From contig NC_079511.1 of NCBI RefSeq assembly GCF_000801105.2, positions 22,219,792 to 22,283,791 of the forward strand: a stretch of DNA of 64,000 bases, read 5' to 3'. Below, piece by piece: positions 1 to 11,706 of this stretch; position 1 is the stretch's first letter; the number at the start of each line of letters is the position of its first letter. The notes under the pieces are model-generated. The model did not search any database. It saw only the letters and a list, made by a program, of their open reading frames with translations, and had not been told where the DNA came from. Made by a program: the position numbers and the translations under genes. The DNA is from Raphanus sativus (Eukaryota; Streptophyta; Magnoliopsida; Brassicales; Brassicaceae).

Positions 1-765
1 ATTACAATATTAGTTTGTTTAATAAACAATACTTCCCATTATTAAATAAAATATTAAAGCCATATTAAAAAATCAAATCCACATTTTGCCATTCATCTTC
101 TTACCAATAAAATATCTCTATGAACAATGAGTTTCATTATGTCTTTCAATATTTCAAACACTTATTCATTTTTGTCTATTTCTTTGAAAACTCATGTGAT
201 TTCTGAATGTTAAAAATTTAGAATATGTGTTTTTTGTATAAAATCAAGAAACAATTATTTGGTTTAGCAAGTAACAAGTCAAAGCAAATTACTTGTAAGT
301 ATCCATTTTTTTCCAAGTATTTGATAAAACAAATACTTGTTTCAAGAAAATTAACTATCGAGTCACAAAAAAAATTACTCTAATAAACTAAGTCGCACAG
401 CAAGTAACTAAGAATTGGCAAGTACTTGCCTCGTAGCCATCCGTAGCACTGATGCTATGCCAAAGATAGGAAAAGTTCACGGCTGCTCCAGTGAAAAGCT
501 CATGGGTCCCTGGAAGCAATTCAGGGAGATTTGATTTGCTAAAGCCACAGCCACATGGCACTTCCATTTGCAGCTACTGGTAAGATGGACCCCATTATCG
601 TCTACAACAAAGCATATCAAGCTGCAATTTTTTTTCAAGAAAATAAGAAACTAAAAGTGAAGGACCTTATTGTGGGCGTGATTCATAAAATCATAATTAG
701 AAAAATGAAAAAGAACTATTACTAATTAAATATCTAAAAGATATGTCGAAACCTTACCTTTCCTC
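1..765. other. AT-rich region upstream of the ATL gene
   Basis: I see no gene here, only AT-rich sequence with short runs of A and T. The last part must contain the promoter of the RING-H2 gene that begins at 831. No transposon ends were recognised. Confidence 0.5.
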
Positions 766-773
766 TATATAAA
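766..773 (+). promoter_or_regulatory. TATA box of the ATL gene
   Basis: A TATATAAA motif lies 58 nt upstream of the ATG at 831, a usual distance for a plant promoter with a short 5' leader. It fits the chosen start codon. No other promoter element was identified. Confidence 0.6.
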
Positions 774-830
774 CAAGGCTCTCGAACGGAAACATAGAAA
801 CCCACACAACTATCTTAAAATCAAGTTAAC

Positions 831-1475
831 ATGTCAACTTTCATGTCTGTTCCGACCATGAAACAAACTCAGATCTTTCAAGATATTATTCGAAGTTCTC
901 ACGCAAGAAGACTACTACTTGATCAGTCACCAAGTCCAGCACCGTCCCCATACGAAGATGACATCAACTTTGATGCAAATGTTGTCATGGTTCTTTCAGT
1001 CCTCTTATGTGCACTCGTTTGCTCGCTTGGACTCAACTCTGTAATAAGATGTGCCTTGAGGTGCTCCAGTTTAGAACCATCCGAAGCTGGTGACAACCAA
1101 CCAGCAGCTCGCTTGAGCAACACAGGGGTCAAACGAAAAGCCTTGAAGAGTTTCCAGACAGTAAGTTACTCTGCTGATTTGAATCTTCCTGGCCTAGATA
1201 CAGAGTGTGCCATATGTCTCTCGGAGTTTATATCCAAAGAGCGTGTGAAGCTGCTTCCGACATGCCACCACGGATTTCATGTCCGGTGTATAGACAAGTG
1301 GCTTAGTGCACACTCATCCTGTCCCACCTGCAGGCACTGCCTCATCCAGACATGCCAGAAGATCGCCGACTGCAGCCAAACAAGCTCGTTAAACACTACT
1401 GAACCACCGCAAGATAGCATTATCGTGCAAATAGCACCTCTACAACCAGAAAGATGGATACGCTGTTTTAGATGA
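831..1475 (+). CDS. ATL-family RING-H2 E3 ubiquitin ligase
   Basis: Intronless 214-aa protein. One membrane segment lies at about residues 50-72, after a short Pro/Ser-rich N-terminus. The GLD motif typical of the ATL family is at 121-123. A complete RING-H2 finger follows: C126, C129, C145, H147, H150, C153, C164, C167, with the usual Trp (W157). By family knowledge it is a membrane-anchored E3 ligase that binds an E2 enzyme through the RING and passes ubiquitin to unknown substrates; several ATLs act in defence or hormone responses. Length, absence of introns and domain order are normal for ATLs. The wording resembles the ATL75/76/78 group of Arabidopsis chromosome 1, but that is from memory. 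All zinc ligands are present, so it is probably functional. The first ATG follows a TATA box by 58 nt. It is a single isolated gene with transposon sequence on its 3' side. Confidence 0.9.
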   Translation: MSTFMSVPTMKQTQIFQDIIRSSHARRLLLDQSPSPAPSPYEDDINFDANVVMVLSVLLCALVCSLGLNSVIRCALRCSSLEPSEAGDNQPAARLSNTGVKRKALKSFQTVSYSADLNLPGLDTECAICLSEFISKERVKLLPTCHHGFHVRCIDKWLSAHSSCPTCRHCLIQTCQKIADCSQTSSLNTTEPPQDSIIVQIAPLQPERWIRCFR

Positions 1476-1848
1476 AACTATTCACCTACCTACACAGAGT
1501 AGCAGTAATGTCTATAACCCGATTGAAGTAATATTGTAATTCGAATTAGACGAGATCACAAGTTTAGCAATTCCATGTTAACGTTGTAAATATTACGAGA
1601 AATGTTACTTTCTTCATATCTTGACCTCCCAAAAAGTTAAAATTTCAAAATTACAGGGAAATGAAATATTTTATTTGCAAATCACACATTCAAAAAAGAA
1701 CATATAAAAGAATCAAAAGTCCAAAAGAGCAGCTTGCTGAGAGGGAAAAATGAATTAACACAAATAATGTTCTCTGGAGGTGGCCAATACGCTAGGTCAA
1801 CTGAAGAGGAATTGAATGTATCCATAACGTCAAAAAAAAAGAAGAATG

Positions 1849-2642
1849 TATCCATAGCGTCTCTACCGTCCATGGCTAATGGACCATCCACGTTCGTCCC
1901 CTCAGTCCGTGAGTTCTATTATATCCGACAAACACGGACTGTGTATTAATTTTTCCGAAGGCTCGAAATTATTTTTTACTAACCCGTAATCAACACATAT
2001 GGCATTCTCACGTGCTTTAACCTCACTCCATAATACCGTGAATCATTTTCTAACAGGTTACCCATACTCCAGTATTCCATGTCAAATATGCTTCTCTGGA
2101 ATTCTAAATAAATGGTTGATTAAAAATGTAAATCGACTTTGATGACATAGGTAGTAAAATCAATTCTCTTAAGCTTTTCTACGTGTACCAAAAATTGAGA
2201 TACTACAATTCAGCCCTATTCACTGAGTGCAATGTCTCCGTTGCACACCACAATAGGTCTCAAGACGCCTTTCAAATCACAACTGAGATGGCTAACTAGC
2301 TCTGATACCATTTATAATGCCCGCCCACGGCTAATAAAACACCCACGCCTTCTCACTCGGCCCATGACCCCATCTCATCCGACAGACGGTGCGTTAATTT
2401 TTTTGAATACTCGAAATTATTGTTTATTGAGCTGAAATCACCATATGATCTTATTCCGTTCTTTGACCTCACTCGAACAATATCGCGAATCACTTCCCGA
2501 CATAATATTCATTCTTCCATTATTCCAGTCTAAGCACACTTTAACTCTGGAGGTCTAAATAGATAGTTGACCTTTGATAACATATGTAGCCAAATCAATT
2601 ATTTTAAATCTTTCTATATATACTAGATATCAAGATGTTATA
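1849..2642 (-). mobile_element. TRIM-like miniature LTR retroelement
   Basis: Two diverged direct repeats of roughly 330-360 bp, about 1849-2210 and 2311-2642, share many blocks in the same order (for example a TCGAAATTATT block, an AACCTCACTC block, and AAATCAATT near their right ends). Between them, abutting the right repeat, is the complement of TGGTATCAGAGC at 2299-2310, the initiator-methionine tRNA primer site used by copia elements. LTR, primer site, about 90 bp of interior and LTR with no coding sequence is the layout of a TRIM on the minus strand. The repeats have diverged clearly, so the insertion is old. Outer boundaries are approximate and no 5-bp target duplication was established. 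Confidence 0.55.
2299..2310 (-). other. tRNA-Met primer binding site of the TRIM
   Basis: On the minus strand this reads TGGTATCAGAGC, complementary to the 3' end of plant initiator tRNA-Met and identical to the site in the copia element at 46913. It sets the orientation of the TRIM-like element. Confidence 0.7.
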
Positions 2643-3535
2643 GTAGTATCAGTCTGAGCATTAAGAAGTTTCAAGATTACAAAAGTCAGGCGCTGACCCT
2701 AGCTTATTTTTTACCGAGTATCATATGGGTTAATGCCCTTTTTTATGTAAAAGCATATAACTATAATAATGCAGCTTTCCAAAAGTAGTGGAAAGACCAC
2801 CTCTTCTTGTATTGTTATTGAGCGAATTTAAGCTGTGTAGGCTTTGAATGATGATGATGATCAGGCCATATAAGAATGTGACAACACGAAGCCTCAGAGA
2901 AAATTGGCAAAGGCCTACAAAATGAGAGAAACATGAACTAATGCAATCCACCAAGGTGAGTTAAGAAAGAGAGAATGGTGTCGGACAACCCATCCATCAC
3001 ATGGTCAAATCAAAAAAATACTAAAAGAAGGGGTGGTTCAATGTTTTACAGATCACATGAAGAGAGTGAGAAAAGGAGATGTAAGTTAACCACAATTAAT
3101 TCAACAACCGAGCATTTATTCAACTAAACTCATCAAAGATAAAGTACAGGGAGCTGCAATCAATCACTTCTAACACCGGAAAAGCAGTAAATTGATAAGA
3201 GCTATAGTTCAGAAAACGATTTTGGGCTAAAGTTCTTCTTAGCCCTAGTTTCTCTCTTAAAGATTAAAATTAATTCATGACAATTGCTTCTTTTTAATCA
3301 ATATAGACCCTTATATAAATCTTGACACAACTTAATCATAACCTAATGCAGAAAAGGAAAACACTCTAACCATAGTGTCGTATCAAGCATTTTAGTAATA
3401 CACAACACTACACTCTAACCATAGTGTCGTATCAATGCAAGTTGGAACGAACGTACGAAGAAATCTATTCATTGTCGAATTCAAACTATTTAAAAAGCAA
3501 CAAACAAACTGCATGCATGCCTCAAACAATGTGAA
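2643..3535. other. Non-coding stretch with a 27-bp direct repeat
   Basis: No gene is recognised. A 27-base motif beginning ACACTCTAACCATAGTG occurs twice, at about 3361 and 3411. The rest is AT-rich sequence leading into the broken NAM-associated gene. Confidence 0.45.
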
Positions 3536-3540
3536 AACAG

Positions 3541-4291
3541 ACGTCCTAGTGGTGCTTCAAATGATGATATTGTAAGTGTTTTATGATTAGTGTAATATAT
3601 ATTTACTTATTTTGTACTAATGTCTTTTTGTTTTAAATTGTAATGTAGTTTGAGCAAGCCAAATTAATGTTTGTGGATGATCCAAAATACAAAGGAGGCT
3701 GGAAATTAATTCGATCATGTGTGGAATATCATCAAATTTTTTGAAAAGTTTAAAGATGGTGACTCTTCTGCGAAAAAAGTCTCGAACACTTATGGTTTCG
3801 GAGATACAAATTCAGCCTCTGATTCTGCTACACAAGAATCTCAAGGTTTGTCCTCATTTTCTTTGAATTTAGGTGACGAAGAAGATAATATTGGTGGATC
3901 TTCATCTAAAAGACCAGTTGGAGTAAAAAAGTCTGAACTCAAAAGAAAAAAAGATAATGAAACATCACTTGTTATTAACACTTTGGAAGAAGGAAATAAA
4001 AAACTCTTGGAGGAGTTAAAGAAGACAAGCGCACAAAGAGAACAACAACTAGAGATTCAAAGTAAGAATTATGCTTTGAAAAAACAAAAAGAAGAAAACA
4101 AAATTTTATTTTGTGATGTGAATTCCATACAAGATCCTAAAGTTCGAGAATACATTCAATTCGAGCGAACTCGAATTTTGTTGGAAAGGAGTGAAGAACA
4201 GCAAGCTCAACAACCTCCTCAAACATCAACTTCATTTGGAAAATATTTTAATGATCTTAGTGGATCTGGAAATGATTTACCAGATTATTAA
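3541..4291 (+). pseudogene. NAM-associated C-terminal domain gene, 5'-truncated and frameshifted
   Basis: Remnant of the Brassicaceae family with a 'no apical meristem-associated' C-terminal domain, often annotated as GST-T3-like. A first piece near 3545-3574 encodes PSGASNDDI and ends at a GTAAGT donor. After an intron ending in AG at 3648, the next exon encodes FEQAKLMF and onward to about 3709. The frame is then lost by +1, and an in-frame TAA (3707-3709) precedes the 190-codon open stretch at 3719-4291. That stretch has HVWNIIKFFEKF, a basic segment, a Lys/Glu-rich coiled-coil-like region and the terminal FGKYFNDLSGSG motif. No upstream Myb/SANT-like exon is present. The ATG-less start and frameshift argue for a pseudogene. 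It may be cargo of a PIF/Harbinger-type element, because a GGTTGGAGATGGTC terminus followed by TTA lies 345 bp downstream. Confidence 0.65.
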
Positions 4292-4619
4292 GTTTTAGTT
4301 TATGTTGTATTAATAAGTTTTATATGTTTAGTTTTGTGTTATTAATTATGTATTTGACTTTTTATCTTAATTAAGTAAGTTTATTTTATTTATTAGTATA
4401 AATTTTAAGTATATTTAATATTTTAAATTGGTATAATAAAAATAACAACTGAAATTAGAAATTAATTGGATTATATTAAAGCATATTGTTTATGTTGGCA
4501 AAAGATAAGAATAAATAAAAGTTAAAGACCAATTTGCAATGAAAAAGTTCATCTTAAAAAAATGAAGTAGGGTTGGAACAAAATTTTCTTCAAAATAAAG
4601 TAAAAAGTGAAAAATGAAG

Positions 4620-4639
4620 TGGGGTTGGAGATGGTCTTA
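4620..4639 (+). repeat. Possible 3' terminus of a Harbinger-like element
   Basis: GGTTGGAGATGGTC followed by TTA resembles the inverted terminus seen at 20950-20967 beside a second NAM-associated relic. The matching left terminus was not found, so the element is 5'-truncated or degraded. Confidence 0.35.
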
Positions 4640-5356
4640 CGTCGAAGGAACTAAACTGCTGCTTCAGGCAACACTCCAAAATATCCACTAAGGTTTCAGA
4701 TTACAGGCAAAAAGAAGGGAGCTATGAATCTGGAATTGAGTGAACCGCAAAGTCCGATGATTGTCCATACAAGAAATTCCAATTTTCAGAGATGTTGGCG
4801 CCAACGATTTCAACCCACTTATTATAAGCTCAAAAGATTGTATGATCACAATAAATATTTTCTCACTTTATTAACCTGAGAAAATCACTCAAAACTCAAA
4901 CTTCCAAAACACATTCTCTGAAATTCACGAGAGATATCACAAGTTAATATCTTTTTATATAGAGATATATAACTTCCTAATATCAATAAAACCTATTTTA
5001 TCCTAAACATAATTCGAATAGAATAGGGTTAGTATAACTTGTATCCCAAGTTAACTCCTAAGTTCACTTCCAACATTTATCGGTACGTTTATATTAAGCA
5101 TTTATAGCACTCAGTCTGTCTAGGCCCATTCACAGCAAAAATTCTGAAATTAATAGACTTTCAAAAATGATAAAAGTTCAAATCAAATACTCATTTTATA
5201 CATGATAATATATGACTGATTAATTTTAATTAAAATATTATTATATGAAAATTATATATATATATACATGATTACTTGAAAGATTATTTCATTAAATAAT
5301 TTAATAGAATGCTCATAACTTTTAAGGATTTTTGTGGCTATAAAAATATAATCACC
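4640..5356. other. AT-rich intergenic sequence
   Basis: No coding sequence or transposon end is recognised between the NAM-associated pseudogene and the poly-T start of the LINE-derived piece at 5357. Confidence 0.45.
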
Positions 5357-6890
5357 ATTTTTTTTGTAACACCAAACTTATATTAAAAAACTCAAAGAAC
5401 ATGAAAGTTTACAACTGAAGCAAAAGTACGAAACATGCTCGACGGTACAACGATAGAAGAAAACACTACGAAACATAGAAAGATAAAGCCTATAAGAGGC
5501 GAGTCAAGCTCAGCAAGATGAAGAACCCCGTTAAGAAGTTTCATCTTAATCCCTAAGGCGATTGTTCGCAAGAACAATTGATAGTCGAAATCGACGTTGA
5601 TACACCAGTAAGAAGCGGTTGGACTGTTGCTCGGCAAGAACTTTTGGTGAGAAGCTCCAAGACCTTGGACAACACCGAGAAGAATAAGTCCTATCTGACT
5701 TGATTTGTCACTGAAGTTGGCACGATCAGTTCTAAACTCAACAAAGCTTCTAAACGAGACTAGGTGAATCTCAAAAGCTAGCTTAACCTTCATATGGATG
5801 CTTGAGACAACGGAGTTGAATGATGGACTGAGCATATTATCATCACACTCCTTTGGATTGAGCGTGTTTGAGCAAGCGTCGGGTAAAAGGCAGAGTTTTT
5901 CAGGACGGTCAAGTCTCCTTACACAAAACTTAAGAGTGTTTCTCTGATTTGTTAGATTGAGAGCACATGGCAGGAGAGGAGCGAACTGACCTTTTTCGGT
6001 ACTAACACTGATTGAACTTCCCGACGAGACTATGTGAATCTCGGAAATGTCGGAAAGCTTGACATTTGCCGGCAAGAGCTGAGAAACTCCAGAGGCGTAG
6101 TCAGAAGGCCTGAAATGCCTTGATTTAGAACTAAAATTCTCGTATATCATTAGGAACCCAAAGTCTCTAAACATAGGACTGTGGCCCAAAAAATGGAGCC
6201 AAACCCAAGCTCATGACTGACCCAAGAGACTGCAGATTAGGGTTTTGTTGGGAGGTATGTCGCACCTGCCGTTCTCTGACTGCTCACCGGAGAGCACTGA
6301 CGGATTTAAATCTCCACGTCCGGTGAGACTCGCCATTATAGTCCAGAGCCAACAGAGAATTGTTGTTGCAGGTCACAGAGATTGGAGATATATACGGGTC
6401 TACCTCGACGGACGGAAGACCACCGGCGAGCTTCATGGTGTTGGCTGAGGCCAAGATATCAGAGATAAGAACGACACCACAGGAGGAAGCAAAGCTCGTC
6501 AACAGATTTGTCGGATTCAAACTAGAGCTGGCAGCAGATATGGAGAAAGCTGAGGAGAGAAAGTCGTTGAAACTGAACTGATATGGGGGGTCCGGCGGAT
6601 CTGGAGGATCCGGTGGGATAAGCAGAGCCATCAGAGGAGGCCAGGACATCCTCTGCATTTGGATATACGATGCAATCTGCTTATGAGGAGTCAAAGGAGT
6701 CATGTTGCCGCAATGCAGTTCTTGATCGGTGAAGAGGGACATAGGGGAAGAGATCCAATGACGGCCAGCCATTCTTATCGGAGAAGAAAAGAGGAGGCGG
6801 CCGCCTCGGAAAGCGTGTCTGGGAGAGAGTTCGCCCTAGTCTTTTAGTGTTGACTGCCTCACTCAGCAGATGAACGTGGTAATCCATGAC
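5357..6890 (-). mobile_element. LINE-derived retroposon lacking ORF2
   Basis: Read on the minus strand, this starts near 6890 with a 162-codon open frame (6772-6284). That frame contains an IPPDPPDPPDPP proline tract, a hallmark I associate with ORF1 N-termini of Brassicaceae LINEs. It continues through a 265-codon open frame (6189-5392) and ends with an A-run seen as T's at 5358-5365. There is no DUF4283 domain, endonuclease or reverse transcriptase, so the element looks internally deleted: ORF1 5' end joined to a 3' terminal region. The 265-codon frame has no domain I recognise and may be 3' untranslated sequence. A weak 9-bp repeat (AAATATAAT) occurs near both ends, but its spacing from the A-tail is imperfect. 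Assignment rests on the Pro tract and the A-tail. Confidence 0.45.
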
Positions 6891-6937
6891 CAGGAAATAT
6901 AATATGAATTGCTACTAAGACCAGGAGATATATATAA

Positions 6938-7140
6938 GAGCAACGTTATCGGGTGGGACCATTTTAAGTCCTTACAGTTAAAAAAGCAGAGGACGCATGA
7001 CACTCAGCAAGGACGACACAGCAAGGACCACCAAGGACGTTCCTTATATAAGGACTTTTTCCCTTGGTCCCCCTCGGTTCTGATGATTAGTGGTCCCTCC
7101 CCCCTTTAAAGATGCAGCAAGGACGACGCGATAATGTTGC
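6938..7140. mobile_element. MITE with TAA target duplication (Harbinger-type)
   Basis: Left terminus GAGCAACGTTATC; right terminus, reverse complemented, GCAACATTATC. TAA directly flanks both sides (6935-6937 and 7141-7143). The TWA duplication and GAGCA start fit PIF/Harbinger MITEs. The 203-bp interior has repeats of CAGCAAGGAC and no coding capacity. Confidence 0.6.
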
Positions 7141-7143
7141 TAA

Positions 7144-7704
7144 GTAATTTTATAAAGATATGGCACAACGTTCTTAGTGTACCAACTCTACCTTTGCTCG
7201 GTATGTAAGTATTATTTTCTTCACACTAGTCAAATCTTCAATTATTCATTGTAATTTTACTTTTACTATAATGATAATCAACTACTTCCAACATATGCAA
7301 CATAGATAAACAACTTCACAGACCATAATTATATAACATTGCTTTTCTTTGTAACATTCATATCAACCAACGGTTTTGCCTGTACAACATCTTCCTTAGA
7401 TAAACTATCTCGGCAGCACAAGACCACATATTGTATGTAAGTTTCATTTAGATTATAGATCATAATTTTTTTTCTGGTAAAATCTTAAATTTATTATCAA
7501 ATTTCTGCCTAGTAGTAAAATGCATAAAATTAAACTAAAGAATAAATCAAAAGCATAAATTTCAGTTTGCATCTGGAGAAAAATATGAGATTTGATTTTT
7601 TTCTTGAAATTTTTTCTTGTATAAACAGTAAAGGTAACTTCATAAAAGAGATGTAAATTGTACCACTAAAATTGTATTAAAAATAAAAATATAATTTTCA
7701 ATCA
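7144..7704. other. AT-rich intergenic sequence
   Basis: No gene or mobile-element end is recognised between the MITE and the Helitron start at 7705. Confidence 0.45.
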
Positions 7705-8761
7705 TCTATTATATTAAAACAGAAGTCACAACCTTGATTCATGTGTGATATTTTAAAAAATGGACTCTTAACTAGAAATGACTTACCATTAATTAATTGC
7801 TAAACATATGGTTCAATAATAAATCATTTCTGACGACAAAAAAAAAAAGATCATTTCTAATTTATTAATCCTAAAAATCAGGATTGGTTAACATACACAT
7901 ATTGATATCTTTTCATTTAAAATTTAAATATATATATTTTTTAAATTTCAAAAAATCTATTAAGAAGATCTTAACTTTTTTTTTGTCATCAAAAATACAG
8001 ACTCATTAAGAAGATCTTAACAAGATCGTAATTTTCAAAATTATATGTAAATTATTTTAACTAATTGCTTAATTAGTTTTGAAATATTATTATTCATTAA
8101 TATATTATGTTGTCTTTTATAAAATGAAAAATAAAATATTATATCTTATTTTTATCTATTATATAATCACAATCAATCATGTTAATTTTATCATATTGAA
8201 CTTAATATGATAAAATTATATTAAATTGATAAATTTTTAAATTTTATTTTCATAAAAATAAAATATTTATCTTACAAATATAATATGATGACAGAGAGGC
8301 TTAACATTAGCAGGCTATATACTACATGTATAAATTAACATATCTTTCATTTTTGTAAATATAATAACATATTGTGTAAAATGAATAAACATATAAAATA
8401 CTGCTAAAATAAAATCCAGTTTTGAAAGGCGGGTAAAAAATTAACATAAACTAAATAAAAAATAATTGTCATATATTTTTTTATGCACATATTAATATGT
8501 TTAATAACAAAATACAATTACAATAAAATAAATATATAATAAAAAGCAAAAAAATACATATAATAGTTTAAACAATTGATTACTTACAACATGTAAACTA
8601 TACACTATTGTATTTGAAATAGCTTTATAAATATTTAAATATATAATTAAAATTAAAAAATTGAAAATGTATAATACTAATGATCTAAATTAATATATAT
8701 ATATATATATGCATATAAAATTGAAAATAAAATCCGCACGGTTGTGCGGGTCGAAATCTAG
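7705..8761 (+). mobile_element. Non-autonomous Helitron A
   Basis: Starts TCTATTATATTAAAACAG after a host A (7704) and ends CTAG before a host T (8762), the canonical Helitron insertion between A and T without duplication. A GC hairpin (CCGCAC, loop GGTT, GTGCGG; 8734-8749) sits 8 bp before the CTAG. The 1,057-bp interior is very AT-rich with no Rep/helicase coding, so it depends on an autonomous partner in trans. Confidence 0.8.
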
Positions 8762-9379
8762 TTTATTTTTAAATGAGATAAACATAGATAATCCAGCATC
8801 AGATAATAACTGATGTTATTATTAACTAATTTAACATCACTTTGATAAATTTTTATTATAATGTGTATCACTTTAACAAAACTGATATTATTATATTAAA
8901 TTATTTAGTTTAGATAAATAATTTAAAATATTCTGGATTAATATTATTTATTAAAATATTACAAAATTTACATAAATAAAAAGTAATCCTAATAAAATGT
9001 ATTTTCTTTCACAAAGATAATTATCAGTTTAACCTCAGTTATAAAATAGAGACTAGATTTTGACCCGCACAACCGTGCGGGTATTTATTTTCATGTTTAT
9101 ATATATATTTGGTTTATTTAATTAGTATATATTTTAAGATTATTCATATATTTAATTAGTATTTATTCATGTTTATACATATATTTGGTTCATATATTTA
9201 TATATTTTAAGATTATTCATATATTAGTTTTTGTTTATAAATCAAACTAAACAATTCTAACAAAATCTTTGAAAAATCTTTTCAGAATCTTTTTAAAAAA
9301 ATTTTCGAAAATTGATTAATATAAATTTTAGTTGTCATAAAATAAAATTATTTATTCATGTTTATACATATATTTGGTT

Positions 9380-9382
<3 letters not shown>

Positions 9383-9424
<42 letters not shown>
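9383..9424. repeat. (TA)n microsatellite
   Basis: About 42 bp of uninterrupted alternating TA inside Helitron B. Length is likely polymorphic. Confidence 0.9.
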
Positions 9425-9427
<3 letters not shown>

Positions 9428-9470
9428 TAAGATTATTCATATATTAGTTTTTGTTTATAAATCAAAACTA

Positions 9471-9694
9471 AAAAATTCTAACAAAATCTTTGAAGAATCT
9501 TTTCAGAATCCTTTTAAAATTTATTTTCGAAAATTGATTAATATAAGTTTTAGTTGTCATAAAATAAAATTATTTTCGAAAATATTTTATATAATTTTAT
9601 TTTATGATAGCTAAAATTTAAATTAATCAATTTTCGAAAATAAATTTTAAAAGGATTCTGAAAAGATTCTTCAAAGATTTTGTTAGAATTTTTT
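9471..9694. repeat. Long near-perfect inverted repeat (hairpin)
   Basis: The left arm from about 9475 to 9578 reads, reverse complemented, as the right arm 9589-9694, with only a few mismatches. Arms are about 100 bp with a small AT loop near 9583. A third, direct copy of the left arm lies at 9253-9352. A transcript would fold into a long duplex. Confidence 0.8.
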
Positions 9695-11046
9695 AAATTA
9701 ATATTTATTTTTATCTTAAATAAAAATGAAGATATTAAATGATATTATTTCATATGAAGATTAATAATAGATAAAAATGCAGTGTGACCAAGTCTAGTAA
9801 GTAGTCCATTTTCTAAAAAATCACACATGAATTAGAAGTCATGACTTCTGTTTTAAAAATTTAGTATTATTTTTTATTACAAATAATGAATTATCAAATA
9901 TTAAACAAATAACATTGACATACATTTAATAAATTACATACATATCTATTATATTAAATAACAATTTCAAAATCTGTATTTAATCAAAATATTTCAAATA
10001 AAAATGAATAATAGTAAAAATAATCTTACTAAAAGTATAGTATATCTATTATAATTAATAGTGTAGTAAAATAAAAAGTGATAATGTATACTGGCTAATA
10101 TTGTACTTAATCCAATGGGTCATTAATCTATTATATTGTTTATTAAAGCCAATATATAATTAACTTAAAAGGCTGGAATAAAAAGCTAACAGATTTTATG
10201 TGATTAGAATATCCGTTTTAAAATGTTCTGTTAACTGGATATTATGTGATTTAGTTGTCGATATATAAGGAATATCTTAAATATATTATCGTTGAAACAG
10301 AATCTAGTTTAGGAAAATATTGTGGTTAAAGATAGACAATGATTAATATATAAGATTAATGTGATTAATTAGAGGATATCCGATTTAGATTGAATAATTA
10401 TTGTTATACAGTGTAAACCGAAATCCAATAATAATTCATAACCAAACGTTATCACATTAAACCGAAATTCAGTTTGGTTCTTCTCCAAAAACGACGAACC
10501 ACAAGTTAACAGAGAAAGCTGTATCACCATCTCCATTTCATAAACTCCATCTTATAATAACAATCTCAACGATTATTAGCTTAGGATTCATTGCATATAG
10601 TCTAGGATGCTATAACATATATAATATTTCAGAATCAGTTTCTATCATATATCTATTATATTTAATTCAAACAACTATGGGGTCATCACTTGAGCATGTA
10701 GTCAAAGATTACGGCTGTGAAGTATGTTTACAAATGGTTTTATATGTGAAGGCTAATATTATAGTATATGATGGTCTATTTCATATGTACACTGAGTGAT
10801 ATATGTTGTACGATTTGACTACATAAATCGTACCAATATGTTCGTAAATGACGATATGTGTATGTCGTTTGATGGTTTGATATGTGTATGTTCACCACCC
10901 CTGATTTTTTATAGGATTAATAGATTAAAAATGAAATATTATTGAATGATATGTGTAACAATTAATGAGTGGTAAGTCAATCTAGTTAAGGGTCCATTTT
11001 TAAAAATATCACACATCAATAAGAAGTCATGTTTTAACATGATAGA

Positions 11047-11510
11047 TGTAACTATCTTTTTCTTCAACATGATTTAAATATAAATGATATTATTATCTTA
11101 ATTTGTATCAATTAAAGTACTTGATATTAATAAAAATAATATATATTACAGTTATAGTATATATTTAAATTTTATCGTAATTATATTTATATAGCAGGAA
11201 TATTATAATAAGAGATTAAATTGATATTTATCTTCAAGAAAGTAAAAGTTCATAATGCAAAAAGTTAATTTGTTTTAAGAAAAAATTGGCATTCTCATCA
11301 GTGAAAAGAATTAGCATTATCACTTCCACTCATGATCACATCTGATGATCTACTGTTAGTTATGTTGTGTGTTTTAACACTTTGTACATATATCTTCTTA
11401 ATGGTTTTATAGTCTTTATCTTTAGAGTAGATACAAGTCCGAAGTAGGTATGAAGGTTCCTGGAAAGACAAATGAAGAAAAGAAGTCAAAAGAGGTGTTT
11501 CCCGTGCAAA
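11047..11510. other. AT-rich intergenic sequence
   Basis: Nothing recognisable between the Helitron and the SINE. Small open frames here overlap the SINE or are AT-rich and show no coding character. Confidence 0.4.
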
Positions 11511-11521
11511 ACCGAACGGAG

Positions 11522-11695
11522 ACCCGGGCTTCGTAGCCTGGTGGTAATGGAACCTCGGCTGAGGTGCCCGCCACCCAGCTTCGAAACCCGGCCACAGCGA
11601 TTTAACATCCTTACTGCTGGGGCGCTGGACCCCTTCGGAGGATATTTGGGAAAGTGGCTGCCCAGACACCAGAGATATCAAAAAAAAAAAAAAAT
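11522..11695 (+). mobile_element. tRNA-derived SINE 1
   Basis: A 174-bp element with a tRNA-like head: an A-box-like TAGCCTGGTGGTAATGG and a B-box-like CTTCGAAACC. It ends in an A-run (11680-11694). An 11-bp direct duplication ACCGAACGGAG flanks it exactly (11511-11521 and 11696-11706), proving retroposition. Such elements are transcribed by RNA polymerase III and mobilised by LINE proteins. The intact duplication suggests a fairly young insertion. Confidence 0.85.
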
Positions 11696-11706
11696 ACCGA
11701 ACGGAG

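Larger units (their letters stand above)
9053..11046 (-). mobile_element. Non-autonomous Helitron B with a large internal inverted repeat
   Basis: On the minus strand the 3' end is CTAG at 9053-9056, with the hairpin CCCGCAC..GTGCGGG at 9064-9081. The best 5' end is TCTATCATGTTAAAAC at 11046, flanked by an A on that strand. A second 5'-like segment, similar to the starts of Helitrons A and B, lies at about 9795-9865, so this may be two nested or fused copies. No coding capacity. It contains a (TA)n run and a 0.2-kb hairpin, listed separately. Confidence 0.6.

Noticed and set aside
9312..9614. 100-codon open frame rich in Ile/Tyr
   Set aside because: It is translated (TA)n and AT-rich Helitron sequence with no coding character.
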